Source: Enoplolaimus lenunculus (taxonomy: Eukaryota; Nematoda; Enoplea; Enoplida; Thoracostomopsidae). From it: 64,000 bases of DNA. Position 1 is the stretch's first letter, and each line of letters starts with the position of its first letter. Positions 15,001-24,715 of the stretch are shown one piece after another. The translations under genes and the position numbers were made by a program. The notes beneath the pieces were generated by a model. That model did no database searches, was not told the DNA's origin, and was given only the letters and a program-made list of their open reading frames with translations. The stretch covers positions 124,001-188,000 of the forward strand of contig JASANG010000102.1 in assembly GCA_030248215.1 (NCBI GenBank), read 5' to 3'.

Positions 15001-17939
15001 TGGCTAAACCCTCTCGCTCTTCCTGTGGCTGTGGGTTCGTCGCTTAGGCCTGGCCTCAGACTAAGGTATAAGTTTACAGTTTGATTCACTAAACAATTCG
15101 GGTTGTATTCTCGTTTGGTACAAGCAACCGGTTCCATATATGGGTCTTAGTCCTTAATCTTGTACGTTGTGGGGCATAGATTAGATGGTAGACCAGAGAA
15201 TGGCGTTGGGTTTCTCGTTGGCTTCGTTTGTGAGTTTTTTACCGCTGGTATATCTGTTACATCTCGCGTTGGCTATTTTATAAGCATTTTCTGGACGATC
15301 CGCTATTGGAACTTAGCTTTTTTTGCTAGCTTTACAGTGAAAATTCACACTGATAAAAGTATTATGGATAATTTTCTCGAAACGTGGTTAACCGAAAAAA
15401 AGGGACAATGAACGACGTTCCAGGGTCTAAACTACTAATATGTGTTCTTGGTATTTATTCGTTTACTCATTGAAATGTATTAATTTAAGTAAAACTTTCA
15501 AATTTTAGAAAAATATTTAATTTTCCGTAAAAGTTATACTTAAGTCACGAATTTGTAAAACAGTCTATTATTAACCTGAATACGAAATATAAACTTAATT
15601 GAGGTTATTTGCTAACTTATAATTGTAGTTTGAAACAAATTTTGTGTCACAAAATATATTTGTTCTAAATTCGTATGCGGTTATCCCTATGATTTCAGTT
15701 TCTTTACCGTCTTATAGATCTGCCGGCGTTTCATTCCAAATATTGCTTGATGGTATTGCATAAATTTTAAAGTAGTTATAACATATACAGGTATGTATTG
15801 ATAACTTTGTAGTCTTAAGCTCTATTCACATGTGCAAGTGTTTGTAGCAAAAACTTGCACGCGCAAGTTTGGTCACAAAGTAGCTTTTAAGTTCTTGTAG
15901 CTGCAAATTATTCACTGGAATTCATGCCATTTCATTTCGTTCGCACCTGCGAATGCAGTTGGAAGTCGCTTGAATTTTTTGCGCGTGCAGTTGATTGGTC
16001 AATTGCGGAATGTTCCTTTGAAAATATTCTCAGCTGCAAGTATTTCGTGCAAGTGTGCAGCTGCGATGTCTCGCTGCAAAAACTTGCATGTATGAATGGG
16101 ACTTTTGGGTTGCACTATACTTTCCTGTGCCGTACTCCGCCGCACGCCGCTATGTGTTGCTAACAAAAACATAAACGAAATCTATTGGCGTGCGGCAATA
16201 TTTAATAAAAGAATCTTACAGTGCCGCGCAGCGGCGTCTGGCGACGCACGTTTGCGTACAAGCGAGGCGGTTATAATGAAACTAAACAAATGAAATTTAA
16301 AAGTACGGTGTTATTGTTTCAGATCGCACGTGTACCCGCTCCTGAACACTGTTTTGCGTGCCGTAAAATTGTTTATGCGACCGAAAAAATTGAAGCCGAC
16401 AAACGATTCTTTCATCGAATGTGTTTCAAATGCAAACATTGCGGAATTGCTCTCAGGTATTATTAAGCGTATAGTTTGAGTATAAAACGCCAATGCTCTG
16501 TAGTACTATACTCGAACCAGCTTTATATACACTTTGCTACCACGTTCAAAGTTAAGATTTAAGCTTAGGCTAAATAGTTAGGCAGTGATTTAGGCTCAGA
16601 CTATGGATTTACTAAACAGAGGTTTAGAGTTAGGCTTAGGTAAGCCTATTTCCCAAACCTAAACATAATCTTTAGCCTAAGCATAAGCCGGTTGGGGGTA
16701 GGGTATAACAGATCTACAAACTATAGTAACTAAAACACAGAGCACAAGCCATTTGTAAACCTGTGTGCGCAGTTGTGTTCATTTTATAATACCAGTACCA
16801 TGCTTTGTGTCACCTTACCCCCAAATGCACGGATGCCCACACATCCTAGTGACCCCTCAGAAAATTTCAAAATACTGAGTTAACGCTCGCAGAAACAGTC
16901 ATGATGTATTAATCCGAGGAAAATTTAACATTTCCTAATTTTTGGGTCCGTCACATCGAATTATTTGGAGGCCTCCTGGACCAATGTCACTTTCAGCGGC
17001 GTATGAGTAATAAACATACTTCTAAGCTTAAGCTTAGACGTTGACAAAAGGGTATTCCTAAGCGTTAAGCCTAAGCCGAAGCAAAAAATGTAGTCTAAAA
17101 TGTGAGCCTACTCTTTTACAGACGGGTGTGAGGCGTTTACGATGTCCACTGAGCTATAGGAGCTTGGCGCTCGAACCCGAGGGGTCTCACGTATTGTGGA
17201 GATTTTGCACTGTGCATATATCTTAGAATTGTAGGCCCATGTAAAGATCAGGGGCGGAACGTTTTTCCGTGGGACTAGAATAGACTAAGCTTAAGCTTTA
17301 GACTAATTTTTTGCTTGGCTTATGCTTCGGCTTAGGCTTAGGCTTAGGAATATGATCATTCTTATGCCTAGGCTTCAACTTAGGCTTAGGCTTAGGCTTA
17401 GAAATATGCTTATAATACTGTTCCGCCCCAGTTCTTTACATTGTGCGAATTGTGAACCACGACTCACAGTCTCTGAATTGGTCGTATATTATTTGTAATT
17501 AGTTTCTCGTAATATACTCTTTGAGTGAAAGGGTTAATGTAAAGCCACATTTGTACGTGCTAGTTTTTGCAGGTAGAACTCGCAGGTGCAATTTGCGCTT
17601 ACAACTGTTTGACAGCAACAATTTGGAGCTGCAACTTGCACATGCAAATTTTCGCTGCAAAAATTTACACGTACCAACTGCAGGTGCACAAGTCTTAGAT
17701 GCAAAAAGTTGCAGTTCCTAATTGCAGCTGCAAGTTCTTGTTGCGAAAAATAACAGGGACGTACGAATGGGGCTTAAATAACAAGAACTGTTTAGCTTAC
17801 ATAATTTAATTTCAGATTAGGCAACGATGCAGCTGGTCCTGATGGAATTTATTGCAAAAATCACTATAAAGAATTGTTTAATAACATGAGCCGAATGCAT
17901 TATGATGGCCGATCTCGTGAAGCGGTTGCTGTTAAATAA
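52..17939 (+). CDS. EPLIN/LIMA1-like LIM-domain protein, 3' fifteen exons (5' end outside window)
   Basis: Exons read: 52-226, 891-1011, 1528-1649, 2140-2246, 3262-3354, 3842-3969, 4634-4786, 5482-5581, 6906-7066, 8038-8124, 9420-9535, 10189-10427, 11039-11232, 16323-16456, 17816-17939 (TAA). Every junction is GT-AG and the phases agree throughout, giving about 683 residues. The first exon enters in phase 1, so the start lies to the left. Most of the protein is charged and helical, with a recurring basic-aromatic-Gly motif: IKSKWETGEL, ARDKFIKGNV, FRDKFERGEL, IKKRFEAGTV, SLRAKFEAQAAG. The last two exons make one LIM finger, CX2C-X17-HX2C-X2-CX2C-X17-CX2H (CFAC..HRMC..CKHC..CKNH), split in phase 2. 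Human LIMA1/EPLIN has motifs of the type LKMMFEKGE and a single LIM finger preceded by PAPxE; EPLIN bundles and stabilises actin filaments. A cytoskeletal actin-binding role is inferred from that likeness. The order differs from vertebrate EPLIN: the finger is almost at the C-terminus. An AATAAA overlaps the stop codon. Exon structure is secure; the orthology is less so. Confidence 0.8.
332..650. mobile_element. CAAGAGT-type inverted-repeat element
   Basis: About 310 bp with imperfect inverted ends. The left half reads caagagtatgcaact..., then gttgcgtttttgacc and a run of ccccttattta. The right half carries the reverse complement (taaataagggggg, aaaaacgcaa, tactcttgta). The same layout recurs elsewhere in the window. 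No coding sequence; a non-autonomous DNA transposon is inferred. It lies in an intron of the LIM-domain gene. Confidence 0.7.
1258..1461 (+). mobile_element. TTAGGC MITE, subfamily A
   Basis: Begins GGCCCATGTAAAAATCAG and ends with the inverse of GGCCAATGTAAA, through cgcccctgtt. The core is an array of TTAGGC/CTTAGG words around an AT-rich spacer, closing with ggaatatgcttata. About 204 bp, intronic, no ORF of its own. This is one of the best-preserved copies. Confidence 0.85.
2404..2472. repeat. Degenerate TTAGGC-type patch
   Basis: Scattered cctaag words (ctaagcgtagtactaagcctaag) with no recognisable termini. Probably a decayed TTAGGC MITE. Confidence 0.4.
2668..2984. mobile_element. CAAGAGT-type inverted-repeat element
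   Basis: Left end caagtgtgcatgatacaaga. Internal gttgcgtttttggccaccc and the mirrored aaaacgcaatgcgtgcc. Right end catactcttgttgaag...ccactcttgg. Lies in an intron of the LIM-domain gene. Confidence 0.7.
3003..3215. mobile_element. Foldback element with TTCTCAAATGTGTGTAGCAC-type ends
   Basis: Left arm cgtgtgtagcatctgtcaccagttggcgata. The right arm is its inverse, aactggtcataggtgctata...gcatttgagaat. About 210 bp and non-coding. Related copies: 29733-29942, 37544-37766 and 41765-41974, with fragments near 1058, 11259 and 43512. Confidence 0.65.
3665..3785. repeat. Degenerate TTAGGC-type patch
   Basis: Many cctaagcc variants in both halves, with aacagaaccgttattcta near the middle. No clean termini, so probably a decayed TTAGGC MITE in the intron before exon 3842-3969. 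Confidence 0.5.
4001..4303. mobile_element. CAAGAGT-type inverted-repeat element
   Basis: Left end caagagtgcatgatacaaga, then gttgcgtttttggccgacc. Right half ctaaataaaggggtacaac and aaggcaacgcgtgccgg, ending acttttgttcaagtataca. Inserted about 30 bp after the donor of exon 3842-3969. Confidence 0.7.
4873..5139. mobile_element. Inverted-repeat element with ATGCATCATCCACAATAA ends
   Basis: A left arm of about 39 bp (atgcatcatccacaat, then tgcttacgctgtgtgga) matches the inverse of the right arm (tccacacagtgtaagcaatt, then tgtgaatgatgcat). AT-rich, non-coding middle. A related arm appears near 6575. Confidence 0.75.
6150..6340 (+). mobile_element. TTAGGC MITE, subfamily B
   Basis: Begins ggcccatattatttaaaggg and then shows the subfamily-B signature tttctggttggtctataaaa and ttctagatta. 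The core is TTAGGC arrays on both sides of a central gacatttttgcaaag. It ends with the inverse of GGCCAATGTTACTTGAAG. Subfamily B shares the core with A but has TIRs of the form GGCC-ATGTTACTTTAAGGGG. Confidence 0.85.
7199..7340. mobile_element. GC-rich short inverted-repeat element
   Basis: Left end ctatactggctgccggacgc. The right end is the inverse, gcgtccggtgcagtcaagta. GC-rich arms of about 40 bp surround an AT-rich middle (gccaataaataaattttgg). Related copies: 16115-16260 and 33206-33340. Confidence 0.7.
7539..7722 (-). mobile_element. TTAGGC MITE, subfamily A
   Basis: Read on the minus strand, it starts GGCCCATGTAAAGATTGG and ends at the GGCCAATGTATAGAAC terminus. The core is cctaag arrays. 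Confidence 0.85.
7829..8011 (+). repeat. 31-bp tandem repeat, about six copies, beside a splice acceptor
   Basis: The unit contains CCAGATTTGATTGGTTATAA and repeats every 31 bp almost without change. The last unit ends about 26 bp before the acceptor of the 8038-8124 exon of the LIM-domain gene. It abuts a TTAGGC MITE ending at 7722. Confidence 0.95.
9018..9326. mobile_element. CAAGAGT-type inverted-repeat element
   Basis: Left end gcaagagtggatgat and gttgcgttctgcc. Right half aaaaacgtaacgtccagtgc, ending catgtatcatgcactcttgg. Intronic; ends about 95 bp before the acceptor of exon 9420-9535. Confidence 0.7.
9831..9929 (+). other. Possible cassette exon of the LIM-domain gene
   Basis: A 99-nt open stretch between exons 9420-9535 and 10189-10427. 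It follows an acceptor (gcgcag) and reads RFSGQLEKHNLETK and on through a lysine-rich tail. It enters in phase 2 and could leave in phase 2 at a weak donor (gat|gtgtag), so inclusion would keep the frame. A stronger donor inside it (aag|gttaga, exon end 9873) would break the frame. The main model skips it. The style (charged, aromatic) matches neighbouring exons, but there is no transcript evidence. Confidence 0.25.
13568..14030. mobile_element. CAAGAGT-type element interrupted by A/C homopolymer DNA
   Basis: Left end caagtgtggatgatca; right end catacttttgttgaaa...ccactcttggt. The internal landmarks gttgcatttttggccgaccc and ggccaaaaacgcaacg are present. The left arm is split at about 13612-13710 by runs of A and C alone. 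Confidence 0.6.
15816..16107. mobile_element. Foldback element rich in CTGCAA/CTTGCAC words
   Basis: Left arm attcacatgtgcaagtgttt with gcaaaaacttgcac. The inverse right arm is gctgcaaaaacttgcatgta, then gaatggga. Related stretches: about 17549-17776 and 63098-63212. Non-coding. Confidence 0.65.
16115..16260. mobile_element. GC-rich short inverted-repeat element
   Basis: Starts ctatactttcctgtgccgta with cgccgcacgccgc. The middle contains attggcgtgcggcaatattt, as at 7240-7260. The right arm is gccgcgcagcggcgtctggc. It ends about 60 bp before the LIM-finger exon. Confidence 0.6.
16980..17140 (-). mobile_element. TTAGGC MITE, subfamily B (decayed)
   Basis: ccaatgtcactttcagcggc at one end, then cctaagc arrays and the subfamily signature aaaaaatgtagtctaaaatg and actcttttacagac. 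The far terminus is lost in the adjoining tRNA-like patch. Confidence 0.6.
17135..17205 (-). repeat. tRNA-like box A and box B fragments in reversed order
   Basis: On the minus strand a box-B-like GGGTTCGAGC lies upstream of a box-A-like TATAGCTCAGTGG, with GTGAG and CTCAC words at the outer edges. A true tRNA has box A first. It could be the joint of two tRNA-derived SINE fragments or chance. I could not fold a convincing tRNA. Confidence 0.25.
17234..17443 (+). mobile_element. TTAGGC MITE, subfamily A
   Basis: GGCCCATGTAAAGATCAGGG left end, right end tgttccgccccagttcttta, then cattg. The core has two TTAGGC blocks, each closed by ggaatatg or gaaatatg. It lies in the last intron of the LIM-domain gene. 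Confidence 0.88.
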
Positions 17940-18561
17940 AACCGCAAACTGGTTCCAGTATACCGTATAAAAATTGACCCATGTTGAATTATAGAAACCT
18001 GCTTACTAAACCCAAGCCTAAACCTAAATATAACCTTAACTTAGACTAACATATTTTTTAAGTTTAACACAAGTTTACTGTTAAATTTATTTTTGTTTAA
18101 GTAACAAGTGCAGCCCAGAAATTACAGTTAGCTTAGTTAATCTAGAAAGTTAGTTGAATGCTGCTGGATTAGCTTAAGCTTAAAACAAGTTTGTATAAGC
18201 TTTCAGAGAGTACCTTTTTAAACTCTTAATCACATTGTTTCCATGCCTCAGAGTAAGCAGACCGCTATAATTAACATTGGCCAAAAATTATTAAAAACCT
18301 CGCTCAAATGTGATTTTTGTTATATTGAGAAATACACATTGGCTATTTCCTTTGTATGATGGTGCAATTTTTGTGTGCAGTTGCTTATGCTCTTTACAGC
18401 AGTTAAGCCATAATGTAATATAATTATCTTTATTAGTTATTAATATTTTTGTTTAATATTGGGTGCTACCGTGTTTCTGAATCAAAACGCTTTGTTCTAT
18501 TAGCTTAACCACTTCGCCTTGTCTGCGTACCGAAATAAACGCCCGTAATGATCATCTGTAT

Positions 18562-18929
18562 CAGGGTACAACCGGAGGTCTGCCGCTGGCACCGGCAGAA
18601 AATCGACCTCCGGCTCGGATATAATTTCTGCCGGTTGTTTCGCCATTTTCGGCAGTAAAATTTTGCATAATTTTACAAATTTATTTGTTTGGTGCGTTTC
18701 ATTTTAACTGTTTATACCATTTTAAGGAAAAAAATTGTCGATGTTTTTGTGAAATATATGCGTAAAACCGAAAGAATTTGACTAGATTTTTTACAGATCT
18801 TTGCTGACATTTTCAAATCAAACATTATTTCATCAACTTTAGTTGCACTTCGCCACTCGCGTTACCTCCGACTCCGGCAAATTTTGTTGTCCTCCTGCTT
18901 CGGTATTTTTGACCTCCAGTTGCACCCTG
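18562..18929. mobile_element. Inverted-repeat element with CAGGGTACAACCGGAGGTC ends
   Basis: The left end cagggtacaaccggaggtc matches the inverse of the right end gacctccagttgcaccctg. The interior is rich in ccggcagaaa words. A second copy at 35712-36061 lies inside a collagen intron, and a fragment near 42240-42365 is related. Confidence 0.75.
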
Positions 18930-19049
18930 ATCAGTATCAGTACTACACTAAAGATTGTATTTTAAAAATTTTCAATTAATTCCTTTTCACATAAATATTT
19001 TCTATTTCGTCTGTTAATTAGTTCCAAGCTTGAATTCGAACAGTAGGTT

Positions 19050-19212
19050 CTCGTGTTTGAGGCGGGGGGAGGCACCGAATAATTTTGGGGCAGCGCCCCT
19101 ATAACTGCAACTCAAGATTGTGTATTTTTAGACCGGATCAATTTGGAGGGCAGTAGCCAAATTTGGGGGGCCACGATCGCAATGCCCCTCTCGTGGAGAC
19201 GCCCGTGACTGT
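19050..19212. repeat. Dispersed repeat with TTTGGGGGGC/GACGCCCGTG words
   Basis: About 165 bp also found, diverged, at 23445-23610 and 40303-40480. Shared words are caattgcaattc(a/g)agat, tttagaccga and aatttggagggc. Class unknown. Confidence 0.55.
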
Positions 19213-19751
19213 GTATACGAGTATTATAATTGTTAAATATCCACTGCATACTACTTATATTAGTTCGAGTAAAAAAGTTTTCAATTTTAGTTGCTCATAA
19301 TATACTCTATGTGGTAAAGGTTAACAGTTCTTGATTTACGAGACTTTAGTACTGTGTCCAACATTTGGTATAATGATATAAAGAAGCTTCATATTTTAAA
19401 TTTGTTTACTGGTAATTTGGCTAAAACGTAGGCTGACCAGTGAATTTCAATTTTTTTTTTAATTTTTCGGTTCACAATAATCGTTTCTTACGTAGAGTAT
19501 GATTATATCTACTGTGAGCCACTCAACGCAAACTCTATACGCCCATCAAACTCCTATACCCGTACGGCAGCCAGTCACTCGAGAATCGTGTGTTCGAATT
19601 CTAGCTTGAAATAATAAAAGTATAATAGAAAATATTCATCAAGTATTAAAGGGTTAGCATATTCAAATGAAAACGTTTTGGGAATTAAAAAATTTTGTGG
19701 AATTTTAAAATTGGTTGTTTTAATTTCTAAAAATTGTGTTGTTAATAAAAA

Positions 19752-19953
19752 GGCCCAATGTAAAGGTCAGGGGCGAAACGTTTTTATATGGGACTAGAAA
19801 AGAGTAAGCTTAAACTTTACACCAATTTTTTGCTTGACTTAGGCTTAGACTTAGACTTAGAAATACGCCAATTCTTTTGCTTAGGCTTAGGTTTAGGCTT
19901 ACGCTTACGAATATGTTTATATTCCTGTGTCGTCCTTGTTCTTTACATTAGCC
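19752..19953 (+). mobile_element. TTAGGC MITE, subfamily A
   Basis: ggcccaatgtaaaggtcagg left end; right end ttgttctttacattagcc. TTAGGC/TTAGAC core. Confidence 0.85.
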
Positions 19954-20231
19954 AAAATTTCTAAAGATTGTGTCGTTTAATAAAAATATAGCATTATTTA
20001 CCTTTATTCCATTTCGTTAATTTTGAATTATTGTATAAACTTATATAGATATACAAATAAAGTTCAAACAAACGTGTTATAGTCGACATTTTGCTAGTGT
20101 ACAAAGTTAACAGCTAGCAGCGCAATCGAAGCCTAAGCTTAAGCCTTTACTTCTTAACTGATAGACTTATGTCTGTTACATTAAGACTAATCTGAGTGAA
20201 GGCTAAATCTAGGCCGAATGTGAACTATTTC

Positions 20232-20369
20232 GGCTCATGTATAGATCAGGGGCGGACCGTTTTTTAGCAGGATTATACTAGAGTGAGTTTAAGTTTTAAG
20301 GCTAATTTTTGCTTTGGCTTAGGCTGAGGTATAGTTACCACTGTTACAGCCTTGATCTATACATTGGCC
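20232..20369 (+). mobile_element. TTAGGC MITE, subfamily A, short form
   Basis: Complete ends (ggctcatgtatagatcaggg; cttgatctatacattggcc) but only about 138 bp. The internal array is cut to one block. Confidence 0.75.
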
Positions 20370-20441
20370 ACTATTTCAAAACCTTGCCCTCGTTAACTGT
20401 CGTAACCTGGACGACTATTTCAACATTGGAAAGTATCTCTA

Positions 20442-20625
20442 ATCTGTAAACGGGAAAGATTAGAGGCGTAACAGTTGTCTAGGCGTGTTCGTAAGCACTA
20501 AGCGTAAGAATGAGGTTACAGCTAAGCCTAAGCCTAAAGCCAGGACAGAAAAATTAGCCTAAAGCTGAAGCTTACTCTATTGCAGTCCAGCAGAAAAACG
20601 TTCCGCCCCTGATCTTTACATGGGC
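20442..20625 (-). mobile_element. TTAGGC MITE, subfamily A
   Basis: Minus-strand copy: at the right, gcagaaaaacgttccgcccc and tgatctttacatgggc. The left end is diverged (ctgtaaacgggaaagattag). Confidence 0.75.
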
Positions 20626-21205
20626 TTCGCTTTTAATTAACCAATCATGCAGTGTTTCGGCTTCAGGTATTACAATTAATAATGAATTTTGGCAAATCAC
20701 CGCATAAGTACGTTCTGTTGAACAGAGCGAATCTTTTTTGTTTTCAATCATTTTGTTTTTATCGCAATATATACAGATCAAAACTGAAATTGAGCAGGTA
20801 AGTCAACTAAAACGGAGAAAGTGGTGATTTTTGGCTACAACGTTCAGCTAAAGCTTTTTTTCTGGCTCCAACTGTCAGATGTACGAATGTTAATACAGCA
20901 GACGCCGTTTATTAATGTTCGTATAAAAAAATTAATATATTCGCCAACAGATAAACACAACACTTGAGACACAAATACGATGTTCTGACAAGTGTATCAC
21001 TCTTGTACCTGCATTATCCAGTATTTAGTGACGCCGATAAAAATTGTTTGTCAAAAAGCATTGAAATTTTAATTTTTGCCATTTTTGAACAAATTTCGAC
21101 ATTTTACAACTTTAGAAACATCGACGGTCAGCTATGGTGCAGTAAACGCTTTTTAGTTTATTAACAAGACTGGATAAACACCAAGATATGTGTTTTTGCT
21201 GAGTG

Positions 21206-21252
21206 TATGGTTGTTGTTGTTGTTTTTGTTGTTGTTGTTGTTGTTGTTGTTT

Positions 21253-21314
<62 letters not shown>

Positions 21315-21440
21315 GCTGCTGCTGCTATTTTATTATTATTGTTGTTGTTTTTGTTGTAGTAGTAGTAGTAGTCGTAGTAGTAGTAGTAGTCGTAGTAGTA
21401 GCAGTAGTAGTCATTGCGTAGTTGTTGTTGTTTTGGTTGC
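21206..21440 (+). repeat. Trinucleotide microsatellite (GTT)n then (GTA)n
   Basis: About 120 bp of GTT units, a short GCT/ATT patch, then GTA units broken by GTC, ending in GTT again. It creates long low-complexity ORFs on both strands that are not genes. Confidence 0.98.
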
Positions 21441-21949
21441 CAGTGGGCAGGCGATTGGGCGAAAGACAACGTCCCCTCGAACTTTTTCTAAAATTTTAAA
21501 AAGATATTAGCGTCTTTGTTTGTGAAAGTTTCTCAAATAAAAAAATTTACTTCTATGATTGTGTTGGAAGATACAAAAAAAAAATAATAAAACATGTCGT
21601 GCACCAGCCGAACCTCGAATTTATTTCTTCTGACTGCCACCAGTGAGTGATTGCTGTTTCAAAACCAATTGAGTTGCTAAAAACTGAACATGTTGTCGCA
21701 GTTGCGTTTCGCTGTGTGCAATCGTTGCCTGCAGATATTTGCAAGTCAACACGCATGCGTGCAAAATTTGTGCAATCATTATGTTAATACAATTTGTTAA
21801 CCAGATACGCGTGAAAAAAAAAGCTTAAAGTAACAAATATAACATGGTAAACATATTTGCACTGGACTTGATGATACATAAATCAGACTGAAAAAGATAT
21901 TTTAATTTTTATTATATATTATTATGTCTTTTAGATGCGTATACTTTAC

Positions 21950-22545
21950 AATCAGTGTTGCGGTGTACTTGTCGTACGACGCCGTCTGTCTGTACGGCGC
22001 CGTTCGCCGATGTATGGTATGGTACGTGAGCAATTCTCGAACGATATCGTACCGTGACGTATGGGTGACGGACGGCGCCGTACGGGTAACGGACGGTACC
22101 GTACGGGTGACGGACGGTACCGTACGGGTGACGGACGGCGCCGTACGGGTGACGGACAGTATCGTACGGGTGACGGACGGCGCCGTACGGGTGACGGACA
22201 GTATCGTACGGGTGACGGACGGCGCCGTACGGGTGACGGACAGTATCGTACGGGTGACGGACGGCGCCGTACGGGTAACGGACGGCGCCGTACGGGTGAC
22301 GGACGGCGCCGTACGGGTGACGGACGGCGCCGTACGGGTGACGGACGGCGCCGTACGGGTGACGGACGGTACCGTACGTGTGACGGACGGTACCGGACGG
22401 GTGACGGACGGCGCCGTACGGGTGACGGACAGTATCGTACGGGTGACGGACGGCGCCGTACGGGTGACGGACGGTATCGTACGGGTGACGGACGGTACCG
22501 TACAGGTGACGGACGGCGCCGAACCGTCATCAAAAGTATAGCGCT
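21950..22545 (+). repeat. GC-rich 21-bp minisatellite with related flanks
   Basis: About 22 tandem copies (22055-22515) of a 21-bp unit made of GGGTGACGGACGG plus a variable core and GTAC. The core is GGCGCC, GGTACC, GGTATC or AGTATC. The GGCGCC and GGTACC variants are each self-complementary with their ACGG...CCGT neighbours. The array is open in several frames, so its ORFs are artefacts. The flanks at 21955-22060 carry the same words. Confidence 0.97.
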
Positions 22546-22958
22546 ACCCTAAGTTAAAGTTATATCGACGCTAGCGTTATGAACAGCGACTACTTCTGGA
22601 ACTTAAATTTGCAATAACAGGTCAGCTGTTGATCCGCAACCTTAAACATATTCTTCGTAAGCTGGCGAATTCAACATGCCAACACTGGTCAACGCCCGCA
22701 ACAGGGGTCGAACCAAAATATCTGTGCTAAGATTTAGTAGTAAAATTGCGTTTGGTTTCTCGCACGCATATATCAGCACAGCTATCGTCAAGTAATTCTG
22801 AGTGCGGCCTCCACTGATGTACGACTGAATTGCTCGTGAAAGCTGTTTAATTGGTATCGGGTAATAAAACGGTAAACATATGGTTTACACTAAAAATTTT
22901 GCCTAAAATTATTGTTTTATCAAAGTTTTCGCAGATTGTGAGCAGCGCAGATCCCGAA

Positions 22959-23357
22959 TACTGTAGTGAACCGAATAACAGGGGAGACTGATATTTATTT
23001 GCCCTCTTTATAGGGCACCACTCTGTTATTCAGTTACGGAGTGTTATTTATTTTGAACCCACGCGCCGTCACCCTTCATTACTGATGTATATCCGGCATT
23101 GCAACTATCCGCTGACTTAACCGTTTTTTGCCTTGCATCAAAAGCTAAGTGATAATGCAAAATTATACTTTGGAATGTTACTTTCAAAACTTAGGAGTCA
23201 TTTTATGCGCTACAATTAGTGATAATTGACATTTATGGACTCTAATTAGGGTTTAGGGACGCTATCCGTTTTGGACTCTTATTAGCAATACGGACTGCTA
23301 TTGATTTGGACTCAAAATGGTGACCCCTTACCCTCTCTTATTCGGGTCATTACAGTA
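22959..23357 (-). mobile_element. CTGTAGTGACCC MITE with TA ends
   Basis: Both ends are TA then CTGTAGTGACCCGAATAAGA-like sequence in inverted orientation (left tactgtagtgaaccgaataa; right ttattcgggtcattacagta). About 399 bp with no ORF. The TA target and short TIRs suggest a Tc1/mariner-superfamily non-autonomous element. Confidence 0.88.
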
Positions 23358-24276
23358 CAACTCGTAAAAAAGGAATCCACGACCCAACAGACCAAACAGT
23401 ACAAAAACCTAGGTGTGATTCTTAGTTCGACGCTATCCTATGTACCAGGAACGTCCGCAAAAAATTATATTTGTAGGATGCTGAATACAACTTTGCAAGG
23501 AGGGCCCAACAATTGCAATTCGAGATTGTTTACTTTTAGACCAAGCCTATTTTGGGGGCACAAGCAAAATTGGAGGGGACTCAGTTCTCCAATGATCTCA
23601 ACTGAGGACGCCTGTGCTCTGAACTCGGCAATACAACACGAATCACCAACAGCAAATATGCAGCCAACCAACTTTATTTCTATTAATTTTTCTATTTTAT
23701 TTTCAGTCCCAAACAATCATTTTCACCAGTGACAACTTTTCACTTAAACAGTACGTCTCACTTCAATGCAAATGTATCGAATAAAATTAATGAATAAAAC
23801 GAATCGTAATTCTAAACGAATGGTACCCGAGTAAAGATCAGAGGGCGGAACGCTTTTCGGCGGAACTGTAATATTGTAAGCTTAAGGTTTAGATTAATTT
23901 TTTTACTTACGCTTAGGCTTAGGAATATGCTTACAACAGTTTCGGCCCTGTTCTGTACATCGACCGATACCTAAACTCTCGGAACTGCGCTAAAAGCAGT
24001 AATGCGACCTTAAATTAAAAATTAGTGAAGTACTTGTTTACTTTTTCAACGCAAAATGTTTTCTTCTAACGACTCATAATTAGCGAGTATCCTACTGACT
24101 TGAAAATATAACAAAATATATTTAAGTGCTTTCGTATCCAAAAACCGTACGAAACATAGAGTTGCAGACCAACACAACCAATGCTTAAAAAATATAATGC
24201 ACTCGAAGGCTATAACTGGCATAGGTGATGCGCTAATTAGCGGGTAGCTAAGTAATTTTTACGTGTTCCAATTTTT

Positions 24277-24468
24277 GGCCAATGTAAAGAACATGAGCGG
24301 AAGAGTATTATAAGCATATTTCTAAGTCTAAGCCTAAACCTAAGCGTAAGGATGAGCATATTCCTAAGCCAAAGCCTAAGTGTAAGCCTAAGCCAAGCAA
24401 AAAATTAGTCTAAAGCTTAAGTTTACTCCATTGCAGTTCTCGTTCCGCCCCTGATCTTTACATGGGCC
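24277..24468 (-). mobile_element. TTAGGC MITE, subfamily A
   Basis: Left ggccaatgtaaagaacatga; right cgcccctgatctttacatgg, then gcc. The core is cctaagc arrays and the conserved aaaaaattagtctaaagctt. Useful as the unoccupied version of the site interrupted at 45538. Confidence 0.87.
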
Positions 24469-24715
24469 CAATTTCGTAACGCTATATTTCAATTTTTTAA
24501 GCCCAAAAACACTAAAACCAACAGCGCACAAATACATATAAAAATTGTAATTAACAATTCAACTACCATCGTTAACATAGCTAATATGCTTAATTAATTA
24601 CAAATTAGCTGTTCATTTATCTATTTTGGAAATTTATAAACAATTTACTTCGATTCCTTGACCCAAAATACTTTAGTACTGAAATCAAATCGCTTTTAAC
24701 CCTAATAATTAGCGC

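Larger units (their letters stand above)
11240..16320 (+). other. About 5-kb intron of the LIM-domain gene, repeat-filled
   Basis: No exon seen here. It holds cctaagcc words (11915-11945); a fragment of the CTGTAGTGACCC MITE (about 12275-12380); an A-run near 12950; A/C homopolymer DNA (13615-13710); a CAAGAGT-type element (13568-14030); a subfamily-B TTAGGC MITE start (14126-14230); a small palindrome built on aagtatttatttaagt (14480-14545); a GTAGCCAGCTC-type repeat (14878-15040); a CTGCAA foldback (15816-16107); and a GC-rich element (16115-16260). Confidence 0.6.
17940..21180. other. Intergenic stretch after the LIM-domain gene
   Basis: No gene seen. It holds a CAGGGT-type element (18562-18929), a dispersed repeat (19050-19212), two clear TTAGGC MITEs (19752-19953 and a short one at 20232-20369) and a third (20442-20625). 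A second AATAAA at about 18534 could serve the LIM-domain transcript. Confidence 0.6.

Noticed and set aside
21161-21510. Poly-Leu, poly-Cys and poly-Thr ORFs
   Set aside because: Products of the GTT/GTA microsatellite.
21924-22552. Long ORFs of up to 205 codons on both strands
   Set aside because: They are translations of the 21-bp minisatellite, whose unit is a multiple of three without stops; several frames are open at once.
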